Position numbers and translations under genes: made by a program. A model generated the notes under the pieces. It was not told the DNA's origin. It saw only the letters and a program-made list of their open reading frames with translations, and did not search any database. A stretch of DNA of 32,137 bases from Lachnospiraceae bacterium (GTDB lineage Bacteria; Bacillota; Clostridia; Lachnospirales; Lachnospiraceae): positions 1-32,137 of the forward strand of contig JAFLTB010000030.1 of NCBI GenBank assembly GCA_022510605.1, in the 5' to 3' direction. Shown piece by piece: positions 7,401-13,426 of the stretch. The stretch's first letter is position 1. Each line of letters opens with the position of its first letter.

Positions 7401-8531
7401 GAAAATGAACTGGTAAAGGTGCGTGAGGTAAACGACTATCATCATGCCCAGGATGCCTACTTAAATATTGTGGTGGGAAATGTTTACAATACAAAATTTA
7501 CAAAGAGTCCTGTTAATTTTTTGAGGGATAAAAATCACCCGGACTATAATTTGGCCAAAATGTATACCAAAGATATTGAACGGGGCGGAGTGACTGCCTG
7601 GCGGACCGGTACAGACGGCACAATTAAAGTGGTAATGGAAATGCTGAAAATGAATTTGTCCAGAAAGGGAGCCATACAGTTTACCCGCTTTGCCCATACA
7701 GTTAAGGGAGGATTTTTTGACCAGCAGTTGATGAAAAAAGGCAAGGGGCAGGTGCCAGTAAAAGGGAGTGACAACAGGCTGTCTATTGAAAAATATGGTG
7801 GATATAATAAGGCGGCGGGAGCTTACTTTTCCCTGGTAGAATCCAGGGGAAAGAAAGGACTGATACGGACTCTGGAGGCAGTGCCGGTGTATCTTGTCAA
7901 ACAATATGAAAGTAATGAGGGCGTTAGAAAGAAGTATTTAGAGGAAACCTGTAAACTGGTGGAGCCGCGAATTGTCATTCCTAAGATAAAGATAGATAGT
8001 CTGCTTGTATTGGATGGATATCCGGTGCATTTGTCGGGAAGAACAGGGAAGCAGATTGTATTTAAAAATGCAGTACAGCTGGTGCTGTTAGAGGAAGAAG
8101 TAAGATATTTAAAGAGAATAATCAAGTATCTGGCCAGAAGTTTGGAGCGTTCCGATAAAAGGAAGCCGCTTGCAATTACTGAATATGATGGGATTACGCC
8201 GGAAGGTAATATTGCGATATATGATAAATTGCTGGATAAGCACAAAAATACACTGTATTCGAAACGGGCGTCGGGACAGATAGAAACGTTGGAAAAGGGA
8301 AGAGATACATTTGGCGCGCTATCTGTGGAACAACAGTGTATAACCATAGGAGAGATGCTGGATTTGTTCCAGTGCAAACAGGTATCCAGTGATTTATCCC
8401 TGATTGGAGGAGCTGGCAAGGCAGGTGTGTTTCAAAAAAGTAATACTATTTCTAAAAATGAGACGGCCTATCTGATTCTTCAATCGCCAACAGGTCTATT
8501 TGAAAAGAAAATTGACCTGTTACAAGGATGA
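4425..8531 (+). CDS. cas9: Cas9 endonuclease, type II-A
   Basis: An RNA-guided DNA nuclease of 1368 aa that cuts both strands of targets matched by crRNA:tracrRNA. Visible in order: RuvC-I (YYLGLDVGTESIGWAV, D18); Arg-rich bridge helix (GFRCARRRLARRKERL); helical recognition lobe with HHILKHRGHFL; RuvC-II (VFVEMARE, E796); HNH (YDRDHIYPQS, D876 and H877, plus N900); RuvC-III (VNDYHHAQDAY, H1007 and D1010); and the PAM-interacting C-terminus ending QSPTGLFEKKIDL. No catalytic residue is missing. The C-terminus lacks the RKR segment with the two PAM-reading arginines of SpCas9, so its PAM probably differs from NGG recognition by that route. GAGG (4416-4419) serves the ATG at 4425; an in-frame ATG at 4437 (after AAAGG) is possible. 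The 4-nt overlap with cas1 shows an operon. No clear + strand promoter is visible immediately upstream. Confidence 0.97.
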   Translation: MSSDMSKKNAEDYYLGLDVGTESIGWAVTDMEYHVLKFNQKNMWGVRLFEGAKTAAERRGFRCARRRLARRKERLELLEELLAEEICKLDENFFLRLKESKYYPEDKDKRLGGKQDTLFADTAYSDKQYHEEYPTIYHLRKALIDGEKSYDLRLYFLAIHHILKHRGHFLFEGSLQSATDFDTVYGELRDLLQDEYGISFVCQNVEKVKNVLQERSLGVTRKKAVLNTEFNTETKPEKEIVVLLAGGKANLATIFEDSALGESEISKLSFLDGKYDENIVAVEEQFPEYAYAIEKMKAIYDWGILADILGEEKYLSYSKVKLYEKHGKDLRLLKEVIRELDCFSEQDYKNIFTVLDKSLKNYAAYVGKTLSGHKRKPGEKNYVTQEELCSFLLKHMEKVPEDIVDERVEQIKKELQEKTFLPKQTSKDNGVIPYQLHLVELEKILDTMEKDYPFILEKDGEGWSVKDKILKLMKFRIPYYVGPLNDAHRKEDDTKGTCWIVKKDIQKIYPWNFDKIVDVDATAERFIRRMTNKCTYLVGEDVLPKNSLLYSEYMVLNELNNLKINNEKPSIELKEWIYHEVFKKQGIKGKVTLKKLKNYLKQEGKVSEADELSGLDGEFQSSLNSYHDMKEILGSKVDTNPAMAEDIILSIVLFGEDKKILERRLEARYVKAGKLSKEEVAKILKKRYAGWGRMSRKFLNGIEGTSRETGECGTIIHLMKKTNDNLMQLLSTKYTFLEEMQSFNDERNDDRGTFTYDMVDELYVSPSVKRMIWQTLRIVKEITHIMGHSPKKVFVEMAREKSNSGRTTSRKNQLLQLYANIQDESREWKKELENTPESKFRSIKLYLYYTQMGKCMYSGESIDLEQLANTNIYDRDHIYPQSKTKDDSLDNLVLVKKDMNAKKSDQMLSAEIQSERASYWRLLRDRGLISKEKYERLTRRTPLSEEELAGFINRQLVETRQSTKAIADVLGRVMKDSEVVYVKAGHVSQFRQENELVKVREVNDYHHAQDAYLNIVVGNVYNTKFTKSPVNFLRDKNHPDYNLAKMYTKDIERGGVTAWRTGTDGTIKVVMEMLKMNLSRKGAIQFTRFAHTVKGGFFDQQLMKKGKGQVPVKGSDNRLSIEKYGGYNKAAGAYFSLVESRGKKGLIRTLEAVPVYLVKQYESNEGVRKKYLEETCKLVEPRIVIPKIKIDSLLVLDGYPVHLSGRTGKQIVFKNAVQLVLLEEEVRYLKRIIKYLARSLERSDKRKPLAITEYDGITPEGNIAIYDKLLDKHKNTLYSKRASGQIETLEKGRDTFGALSVEQQCITIGEMLDLFQCKQVSSDLSLIGGAGKAGVFQKSNTISKNETAYLILQSPTGLFEKKIDLLQG

Positions 8532-9400
8532 GCTGGCGTATTGTGGTTATTTCAAACCGTGCCAAATTGGATTTGAATCTGAATTATATGGTAGTTCGGA
8601 ATGAAGTAACCACAAAGATACATTTGAGTGAAATATCTATTTTGTTGTTGGAATCCACGGGGATTTCATTGACGACAAGCCTTATGAGTGAACTGGCAAA
8701 AAGAAAGATAAAGGTTATCATTTGTGATGAAAAACGAAACCCAATAGCGGAGACGGTGCCCTATTATGGCTCTCATGATACCAGCGCCAAGATAAGGCAG
8801 CAGATTGTATGGGATGAAAATATCAAAGGCCAGGTATGGACAGAAATTGTCTCGGAAAAGATTCGGAAGCAGGCTGGGGTTTTAGAAAAACTAAATCGGG
8901 AAGAAGCATCCCTGTTAAGGGGATACATATCAGAAATCCAATATCGAGACAGCACGAATCGGGAGGGCCATGCGGCTAAGGTATACTTTAATGCACTATT
9001 TGGTATGGATTTTACAAGAACCGAGGAGATTCCTATCAATGCGGCGCTAAACTATGGGTACAGCATTTTTCTATCGGCCGTAAACCGGGATATTGTAAGC
9101 AATGGATATATTACACAGCTTGGTGTTTTTCACAATAATATGTTTAATCCCTTTAATTTTGCTTCGGACTTGATGGAGCCCTTTCGGCCTGTTGTGGATA
9201 TGTGCGTATATCAGATGGGACCAGTGCAGTTTGAACATGAGGAAAAGATGGAATTAGTTGCATTATTAAATTCGGAGGTTATGATTGATGGAAAGAAGCA
9301 ATTTCTCAATAATGCGATAAAAATATACTGTAGGAGTGTTTTTGAGGCAATAAATGAGAGGGATGTTTCTTTAATACGGTTTTGTAAGGATGAATTATAG
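8528..9400 (+). CDS. cas1: Cas1 integrase, type II-A
   Basis: A 290-residue spacer integrase that, with Cas2, inserts protospacers at the leader end of the array. The catalytic triad is present: E146 (in NREGHAAK), H202 (in [11 protein letters not shown]) and E217 (in SDLMEPFRP). These lie three residues before the equivalents in Streptococcus pyogenes Cas1. The N-terminal beta domain (residues 1-85) and helical catalytic domain are of normal length. It begins inside the cas9 stop (ATGA overlap) and ends 11 nt into cas2, so translation is probably coupled. In type II-A systems Cas9 and Csn2 also take part in acquisition. Confidence 0.96.
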   Translation: MSWRIVVISNRAKLDLNLNYMVVRNEVTTKIHLSEISILLLESTGISLTTSLMSELAKRKIKVIICDEKRNPIAETVPYYGSHDTSAKIRQQIVWDENIKGQVWTEIVSEKIRKQAGVLEKLNREEASLLRGYISEIQYRDSTNREGHAAKVYFNALFGMDFTRTEEIPINAALNYGYSIFLSAVNRDIVSNGYITQLGVFHNNMFNPFNFASDLMEPFRPVVDMCVYQMGPVQFEHEEKMELVALLNSEVMIDGKKQFLNNAIKIYCRSVFEAINERDVSLIRFCKDEL

Positions 9401-9710
9401 ATATATGCGGGTAATGGTGTTTTTTGACCTTCCAACTTTAACGTTGGAGAATCGGCGGGAATATACAAAATTTAGAAAGTTTTTAATACGAAACGGGTTT
9501 ATTATGGTACAGGAATCGGTCTATTCCAAACTGGCGCTTAATACTACGGTTGCCAATGCAGTGGTAGAAAATGTCAGGAAAAACAAACCATCGGAGGGGC
9601 TGGTTCAACTTCTGACCATAACGGAAAAGCAATATTCCAAAATGGAATTTATTCTGGGAGAAGGTCAGACCCTAGTATTGGAATCGGATGAAAGGCTGGT
9701 TATACTATGA
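9390..9710 (+). CDS. cas2: Cas2, type II-A
   Basis: A 106-residue ferredoxin-like protein forming the dimer that bridges two Cas1 dimers. The first strand VMVFFDLPT carries the conserved Asp13, followed by the helix with [16 protein letters not shown] and the [10 protein letters not shown] strand, as in other type II-A Cas2 proteins. The ATG at 9390 overlaps the cas1 end by 11 nt; another ATG at 9405 is possible. It overlaps csn2 by 4 nt (ATGA). Confidence 0.95.
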   Translation: MNYRYMRVMVFFDLPTLTLENRREYTKFRKFLIRNGFIMVQESVYSKLALNTTVANAVVENVRKNKPSEGLVQLLTITEKQYSKMEFILGEGQTLVLESDERLVIL

Positions 9711-10375
9711 AACTGGTACATGCAATGCTGGAGAAAAATATAGTCTTTGAGGAGAATAAAATAAATGTGCTGGTAATTGAACAGGCAGACTTTTTTTCAA
9801 AATCCATACGGGAATTATTGCGTCAAATACAAGGTGAGCAAGGAGATTTTGTGCTGTCTGAGGCAGGAAAGGGCTTGGGACTGAAAAAATGTGCAGAAAT
9901 GATTATCAATCCTTTTAGTATGGATTTCAGCCAGAAAAAATTATTGAGTGCCTTGTATAAAGAAGCAGAAAAGGCTGCACTGGATGAGCAATTGTTTGTC
10001 AGCACGAAGGAAGTTCAGGGAATGATTGCCAGGTATTTGCAAAGATTGTGTGATGAACTTATTTATCCTGCTTGTTTTGATGAGGAAATATCCATTCCTA
10101 ATTTGCTCAAATACGGAAATTTTCGTATAGAGATGGAATTTGATTCTATGCTGGAAAGTGTTGTTGAATACATGAAACTGGCAGTAAATCTATTGCATAC
10201 AAAATTATTTATTTTTGTGAATATGAAAACTTATTTGGGAGAGGAGGAATTGGAAGCTTTTTATCAAATGATTAAGAACGAAAAATTTAATGTCCTGTTG
10301 ATAGAAAGAGGTATTGCTGGACGGAGAGAGGATGAAGATATTTGTCTTGTGGATAAGGACTTATGTGAGATATGA
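9707..10375 (+). CDS. csn2: Csn2 DNA-end binding protein
   Basis: A 222-residue protein, the defining adaptation gene of subtype II-A. Csn2 tetramers form a ring that slides on double-stranded DNA ends and assists spacer acquisition. The length and pattern fit the shorter Csn2 group: an N-terminal beta region ([14 protein letters not shown]), a helical arm with [29 protein letters not shown], and a C-terminal Rossmann-like part with [25 protein letters not shown] and NVLLIER. It starts within the cas2 stop, and its own stop (10373-10375) is followed at once by the -35 box of the array promoter. No other candidate fits this position. Confidence 0.92.
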   Translation: MKLVHAMLEKNIVFEENKINVLVIEQADFFSKSIRELLRQIQGEQGDFVLSEAGKGLGLKKCAEMIINPFSMDFSQKKLLSALYKEAEKAALDEQLFVSTKEVQGMIARYLQRLCDELIYPACFDEEISIPNLLKYGNFRIEMEFDSMLESVVEYMKLAVNLLHTKLFIFVNMKTYLGEEELEAFYQMIKNEKFNVLLIERGIAGRREDEDICLVDKDLCEI

Positions 10376-10481
10376 GTTGACGATTTTCTGAAAAAGGGTT
10401 ATTGTGTAATTGGTAAAATTGTTATGCCATATGAAGTTGCACGGTGTTGTGGTGGCACTTTTCTTGAATTTGAGGTTTGAG
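10376..10481 (+). promoter_or_regulatory. CRISPR leader
   Basis: A 106-nt region between csn2 and the first repeat. Its end reads ATTTGAG (10468-10474) then GTTTGAG (10475-10481), directly before the first repeat, which itself begins GTTTGAG. ATTTGAG is the leader-anchoring motif known from streptococcal type II-A systems, where it directs Cas1-Cas2 to the first repeat. Here an extra 7-nt unit lies between that motif and the repeat. Confidence 0.75.
10377..10405 (+). promoter_or_regulatory. Array promoter in the leader
   Basis: TTGACG (10377-10382), 17 nt, TATTGT (10400-10405). Predicted start is near 10412, about 70 nt before the first repeat. It would transcribe pre-crRNA in the same direction as the cas genes, matching the tracrRNA pairing. 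Confidence 0.55.
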
Positions 10482-12175
10482 GTTTGAGAGTAGTGTAGTT
10501 TTATATGGTGGTCAAACTATATTTCTTTTTTTCTTCCTCTGCCTCTCGTTTGAGAGTAGTGTAGTTTTATATGGTGGTCAAACTGATTCGTCAGAATTTA
10601 TGGCTTCCCGCTTGTTTGAGAGTAGTGTAGTTTTATATGGTGGTCAAACATTGCCGATGATTGATATTATGCTGACTACTGTTTGAGAGTAGTGTAGTTT
10701 TATATGGTGGTCAAACCACAAACATTACTTAAAGCCACAGTTCTGGGTTTGAGAGTAGTGTAGTTTTATATGGTGGTCAAACTGCCCCCTGCATGGCAGA
10801 TGTAAAAAGGGTGTTTGAGAGTAGTGTAGTTTTATATGGTGGTCAAACTCAATCATAGGCAGTAAAGCGTCAATGTTTGTTTGAGAGTAGTGTAGTTTTA
10901 TATGGTGGTCAAACAAATATGAAGTATAGTATACGTGTTGAGTGGTTTGAGAGTAGTGTAGTTTTATATGGTGGTCAAACTTCACTTGCGCAATTGTTCC
11001 CGCAATCTCAGTTTGAGAGTAGTGTAGTTTTATATGGTGGTCAAACTTATCTTTGAAAATAACAACACAATTATTAGTTTGAGAGTAGTGTAGTTTTATA
11101 TGGTGGTCAAACTTTTTCAGAACACATGGTATAAGGGTAGGCTGGTTTGAGAGTAGTGTAGTTTTATATGGTGGTCAAACCCTTCCGCTATCATCTATCT
11201 TATGTTTTCCGTTTGAGAGTAGTGTAGTTTTATATGGTGGTCAAACTGATTCAAAACTCGGAACAGGACAAAACGGGTTTGAGAGTAGTGTAGTTTTATA
11301 TGGTGGTCAAACGTGCCATGGCCTGGACTAGTTCCCGGATTGTTTGAGAGTAGTGTAGTTTTATATGGTGGTCAAACTAGAAGAAAATCTTACCCCTGCC
11401 GACATTGGTTTGAGAGTAGTGTAGTTTTATATGGTGGTCAAACGCTTTATATGATACCGGGTATGTCTCTACAGTTTGAGAGTAGTGTAGTTTTATATGG
11501 TGGTCAAACTATAGTAATATACGTGCATAATTTATCCTAGTTTGAGAGTAGTGTAGTTTTATATGGTGGTCAAACCCCCCACAATTTCCTGTCGCCGAAC
11601 TGGCCCGTTTGAGAGTAGTGTAGTTTTATATGGTGGTCAAACTGTGGCGGTGCTATCGGATAAGATAGCGCCGGCGTTTGAGAGTAGTGTAGTTTTATAT
11701 GGTGGTCAAACTCAACGCTTGTTATGTAACAGTCAAAAACGGTTTGAGAGTAGTGTAGTTTTATATGGTGGTCAAACCGGGTGCCACTGTGTAGAAGAGT
11801 ACGCCCTGTTTGAGAGTAGTGTAGTTTTATATGGTGGTCAAACATGGTTCCCTTAATCACGTCTGGGTTGTCCGTTTGAGAGTAGTGTAGTTTTATATGG
11901 TGGTCAAACGCTGGCAAGAAAGAACGGCACAGAACTCCGTGTTTGAGAGTAGTGTAGTTTTATATGGTGGTCAAACCAAAGCGAAAACCACAATAAAAGG
12001 GAAGGGGTTTGAGAGTAGTGTAGTTTTATATGGTGGTCAAACAACACAAACACAGCGGAAAGAAGAGTATTAAGTTTGAGAGTAGTGTAGTTTTGTATGG
12101 TGGTCAAACTATTTCAATATCGGAGAGAATAAAATGAGGGTTTGAGAGTAGTGTAGTTCCATATGATGGTCAAAC
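10482..12175 (+). CRISPR. Type II-A CRISPR array, 26 repeats and 25 spacers
   Basis: The 36-nt repeat starts GTTTGAGAGTAGTGTAG and ends GGTGGTCAAAC. Repeats start at 10482, 10548, 10614, 10681, 10747, 10813, 10879, 10945, 11011, 11077, 11145, 11211, 11277, 11342, 11408, 11474, 11540, 11607, 11676, 11742, 11808, 11874, 11941, 12007, 12074 and 12140. The first 24 copies appear identical. Repeat 25 has one change (TTTTATATGG to TTTTGTATGG) and repeat 26 has three (TTCCATATGATGG), marking the old, leader-distal end. Spacers are mostly 30 nt, ranging from 29 (11313-11341) to 33 (11643-11675). No two spacers look alike. Orientation follows from the leader, the end degeneracy and tracrRNA complementarity. 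Targets cannot be named without a search. Confidence 0.98.
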
Positions 12176-12198
12176 AAAAAGAAAGGAGGTTAGAGTCG

Positions 12199-12312
12199 TT
12201 GGAGAAAAAATAAAAACGCTTACTTAAAAGGCTGAAAATTGTAGCATTACTAATAACCGTCATTCAAGGCATTATATCAATTACAGCAGCAATCGTAGCA
12301 CTTTTCAAGTAA
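12199..12312 (+). pseudogene. Small hydrophobic peptide with an in-frame stop
   Basis: AAAGGAGG (12182-12189) is 9 nt before a TTG at 12199. The frame reads Leu-Glu-Lys-Lys, then TAA at 12211, then continues without interruption as KRLLKRLKIVALLITVIQG and a second hydrophobic stretch to the stop at 12310. Together it would be a 37-residue one-helix membrane peptide with a basic N-terminus. The stop lies in an A6-T-A5 tract, so a point mutation, an indel or slippage is possible. No other start codon with a ribosome site serves the hydrophobic part. It probably belongs to a mobile-element remnant with the next three genes. Confidence 0.4.
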
Positions 12313-12377
12313 GCACAGGAGGGACGAAAGCCCCAACGCCTGTTTCTATTACACACTCCAATGGCGAGAATAGCAAT

Positions 12378-12539
12378 ATGAATAAAATTATCATTTTAAG
12401 TCAGATGGCGGCACTTGGTTCCCTGTGTCTGCTAATGATTAACACAGCGGAGGCTTGGTTGACAGTGCCAGTGGTATTCACCCTGTTATCAATCGTGTTG
12501 AACGTAATTGTTATACGTTCCAAAAAGAAGGGAGGTTGA
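12378..12539 (+). CDS. Small two-helix membrane protein
   Basis: A 53-residue open frame starting MNKIIILSQMAALGSLCLLM and ending IRSKKKGG. There are two hydrophobic segments (about 3-22 and 27-46) and a positively charged C-terminus that should stay inside the cell. The ribosome site is weak. A seven-codon frame starting at ATG 12361 ends in the ATGA overlap at 12378, so translation might be coupled. The gene's last codons contain the ribosome site of the next gene (GGGAGG at 12530-12535). I do not recognise the family. Position between an interrupted small peptide and a phage-like DNA-binding protein suggests a mobile-element origin. Confidence 0.55.
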   Translation: MNKIIILSQMAALGSLCLLMINTAEAWLTVPVVFTLLSIVLNVIVIRSKKKGG

Positions 12540-12546
12540 AATAATT

Positions 12547-12738
12547 ATGCCGAAAGGAAATCCGAATACACAGACCAGAGCAACGGATAAATACCAGAAA
12601 AAAGTTGGACTAATGTCAAAATCTTACAAACTAAAAAAGTCCTTAGTAGATGAATTTGCCAAGACTTGCGAAAAGAATGGCATATCACAGGCAAAGCAAC
12701 TTTCTATTCTCATGAGTGAGTATGTAAAAAATAATTAA
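12547..12738 (+). CDS. Small ribbon-helix-helix-like protein of mobile-element type
   Basis: A 63-residue basic protein. MPKGNPNTQT at the start, then QKKVGLMSKSYKLKKSLVDE, helix FAKTCEKNGISQAKQLSILMSEYVKNN. The strand-helix-helix pattern (KSYKLKKSLVDEFAKTC / SQAKQLSILMSEY) resembles Arc/MetJ-type small DNA-binding proteins found on Firmicute phages and plasmids, often mislabelled in annotations. I chose the ATG at 12547 because GGGAGG lies 11 nt upstream; the longer frame from 12508 overlaps the preceding gene. It may be a regulator or a relaxosome accessory, but no partner is present in this window. The following gene starts 36 nt later. Confidence 0.6.
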   Translation: MPKGNPNTQTRATDKYQKKVGLMSKSYKLKKSLVDEFAKTCEKNGISQAKQLSILMSEYVKNN

Positions 12739-12774
12739 TAAAATTTGAAATTTGCAAGGGGTGAGAGGTACAAG

Positions 12775-13317
12775 ATGGATAGAAATGTGAATATTATTGA
12801 AGATTTTGATAGAAAAAAGATAGTCGTTATCCGTGATATATACTTTCGAGGAAAGCGGAAGATAAATTGGAATGATGTAGAAGATTATCTAAAACAGTAC
12901 ATAGGAGACTTCTTTGAAGTAATAGAAACAGGGGATGTGATTTATCTGGGAACTGACTTGCCAGACGAATTTGCAGGATCAAAAGATACTTCACGACTGA
13001 GAGGGGCATTGGCAAAGGCAAAAGCGAACGCAAAAGCGAACGCATCACAAGGCTTGCCAGAATTGATTCAAATTGGTACGAAAAAGCGTTTTAAGGAAAA
13101 TTTGCAAAAAAAGCACAGCATAAATGCAAAATTTGGATGGTATCGTTACGATTCCAGATTTGCCTTGCCCGTTTTTAATCCAAATGGAGAGGTAGAACGT
13201 TATAATGTATTTCATGTAGAGCTGTTGGTTCGCCATGACAGAAACGGGAAATTGTATCTGTATGACGTTGTCAACATAAAAAAAGAAACGAGCACCCCGC
13301 CTGGCTGCAGAGAATAA
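12775..13317 (+). CDS. Phage/mobile-element protein resembling polyvalent-protein nuclease-associated domains, cut at the C-terminus
   Basis: A 180-residue protein. The N-terminal half (DFDRKKIVVIRDIYFRGKRK, then DVEDYLKQYIGDFFEVIETG) is followed by an Ala/Lys/Asn repeat coded by two perfect 12-bp units (13018-13029 and 13030-13041). The C-terminal half is AKFGWYRYDSRFALPVF, YNVFHVELLVRHD and LYLYDVVNIKKETSTP. From memory this resembles LPD3/BECR-nuclease-type domains of phage and conjugative-element polyvalent proteins; I cannot verify it. The frame ends PPGCRE just after the conserved ETSTP, which looks like a deletion junction near 13295. GAGAGG precedes the ATG at 12775; the TTG at 12745 has no ribosome site. 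Probably a remnant. Confidence 0.5.
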   Translation: MDRNVNIIEDFDRKKIVVIRDIYFRGKRKINWNDVEDYLKQYIGDFFEVIETGDVIYLGTDLPDEFAGSKDTSRLRGALAKAKANAKANASQGLPELIQIGTKKRFKENLQKKHSINAKFGWYRYDSRFALPVFNPNGEVERYNVFHVELLVRHDRNGKLYLYDVVNIKKETSTPPGCRE

Positions 13318-13359
13318 TCCTGCACGTACGGTAACCCATCCATTTCTCCAAACGCCTTA

Positions 13360-13388
13360 TGGACTTCCTTCCCGGTTTATGCTAGAAT
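13360..13388 (+). promoter_or_regulatory. Promoter of the hybrid sensor kinase
   Basis: TGGACT (13360-13365), 17 nt, TAGAAT (13383-13388), with TGC directly before the -10 (extended -10). Start would be near 13395, which places the in-frame ATG at 13379 upstream of the transcript and supports the GTG at 13427. Confidence 0.5.
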
Positions 13389-13426
13389 GGAAAAAGAAAA
13401 TGCAGTATGCCAAGGAGAGGATAGCA

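Noticed and set aside
12043-12073. Spacer sharing AACACAGCGGA with 12439-12449 in the downstream remnant, as possible self-targeting
   Set aside because: Only 11 matching bases in a row; the rest of the spacer does not match.
10477-12107. Several open frames on both strands reading FESSVVLYGGQT or FDHHIKLHYSQT repeats
   Set aside because: They are translations of the CRISPR array; the 66-nt repeat-spacer unit is a multiple of three, so stops are avoided by chance.
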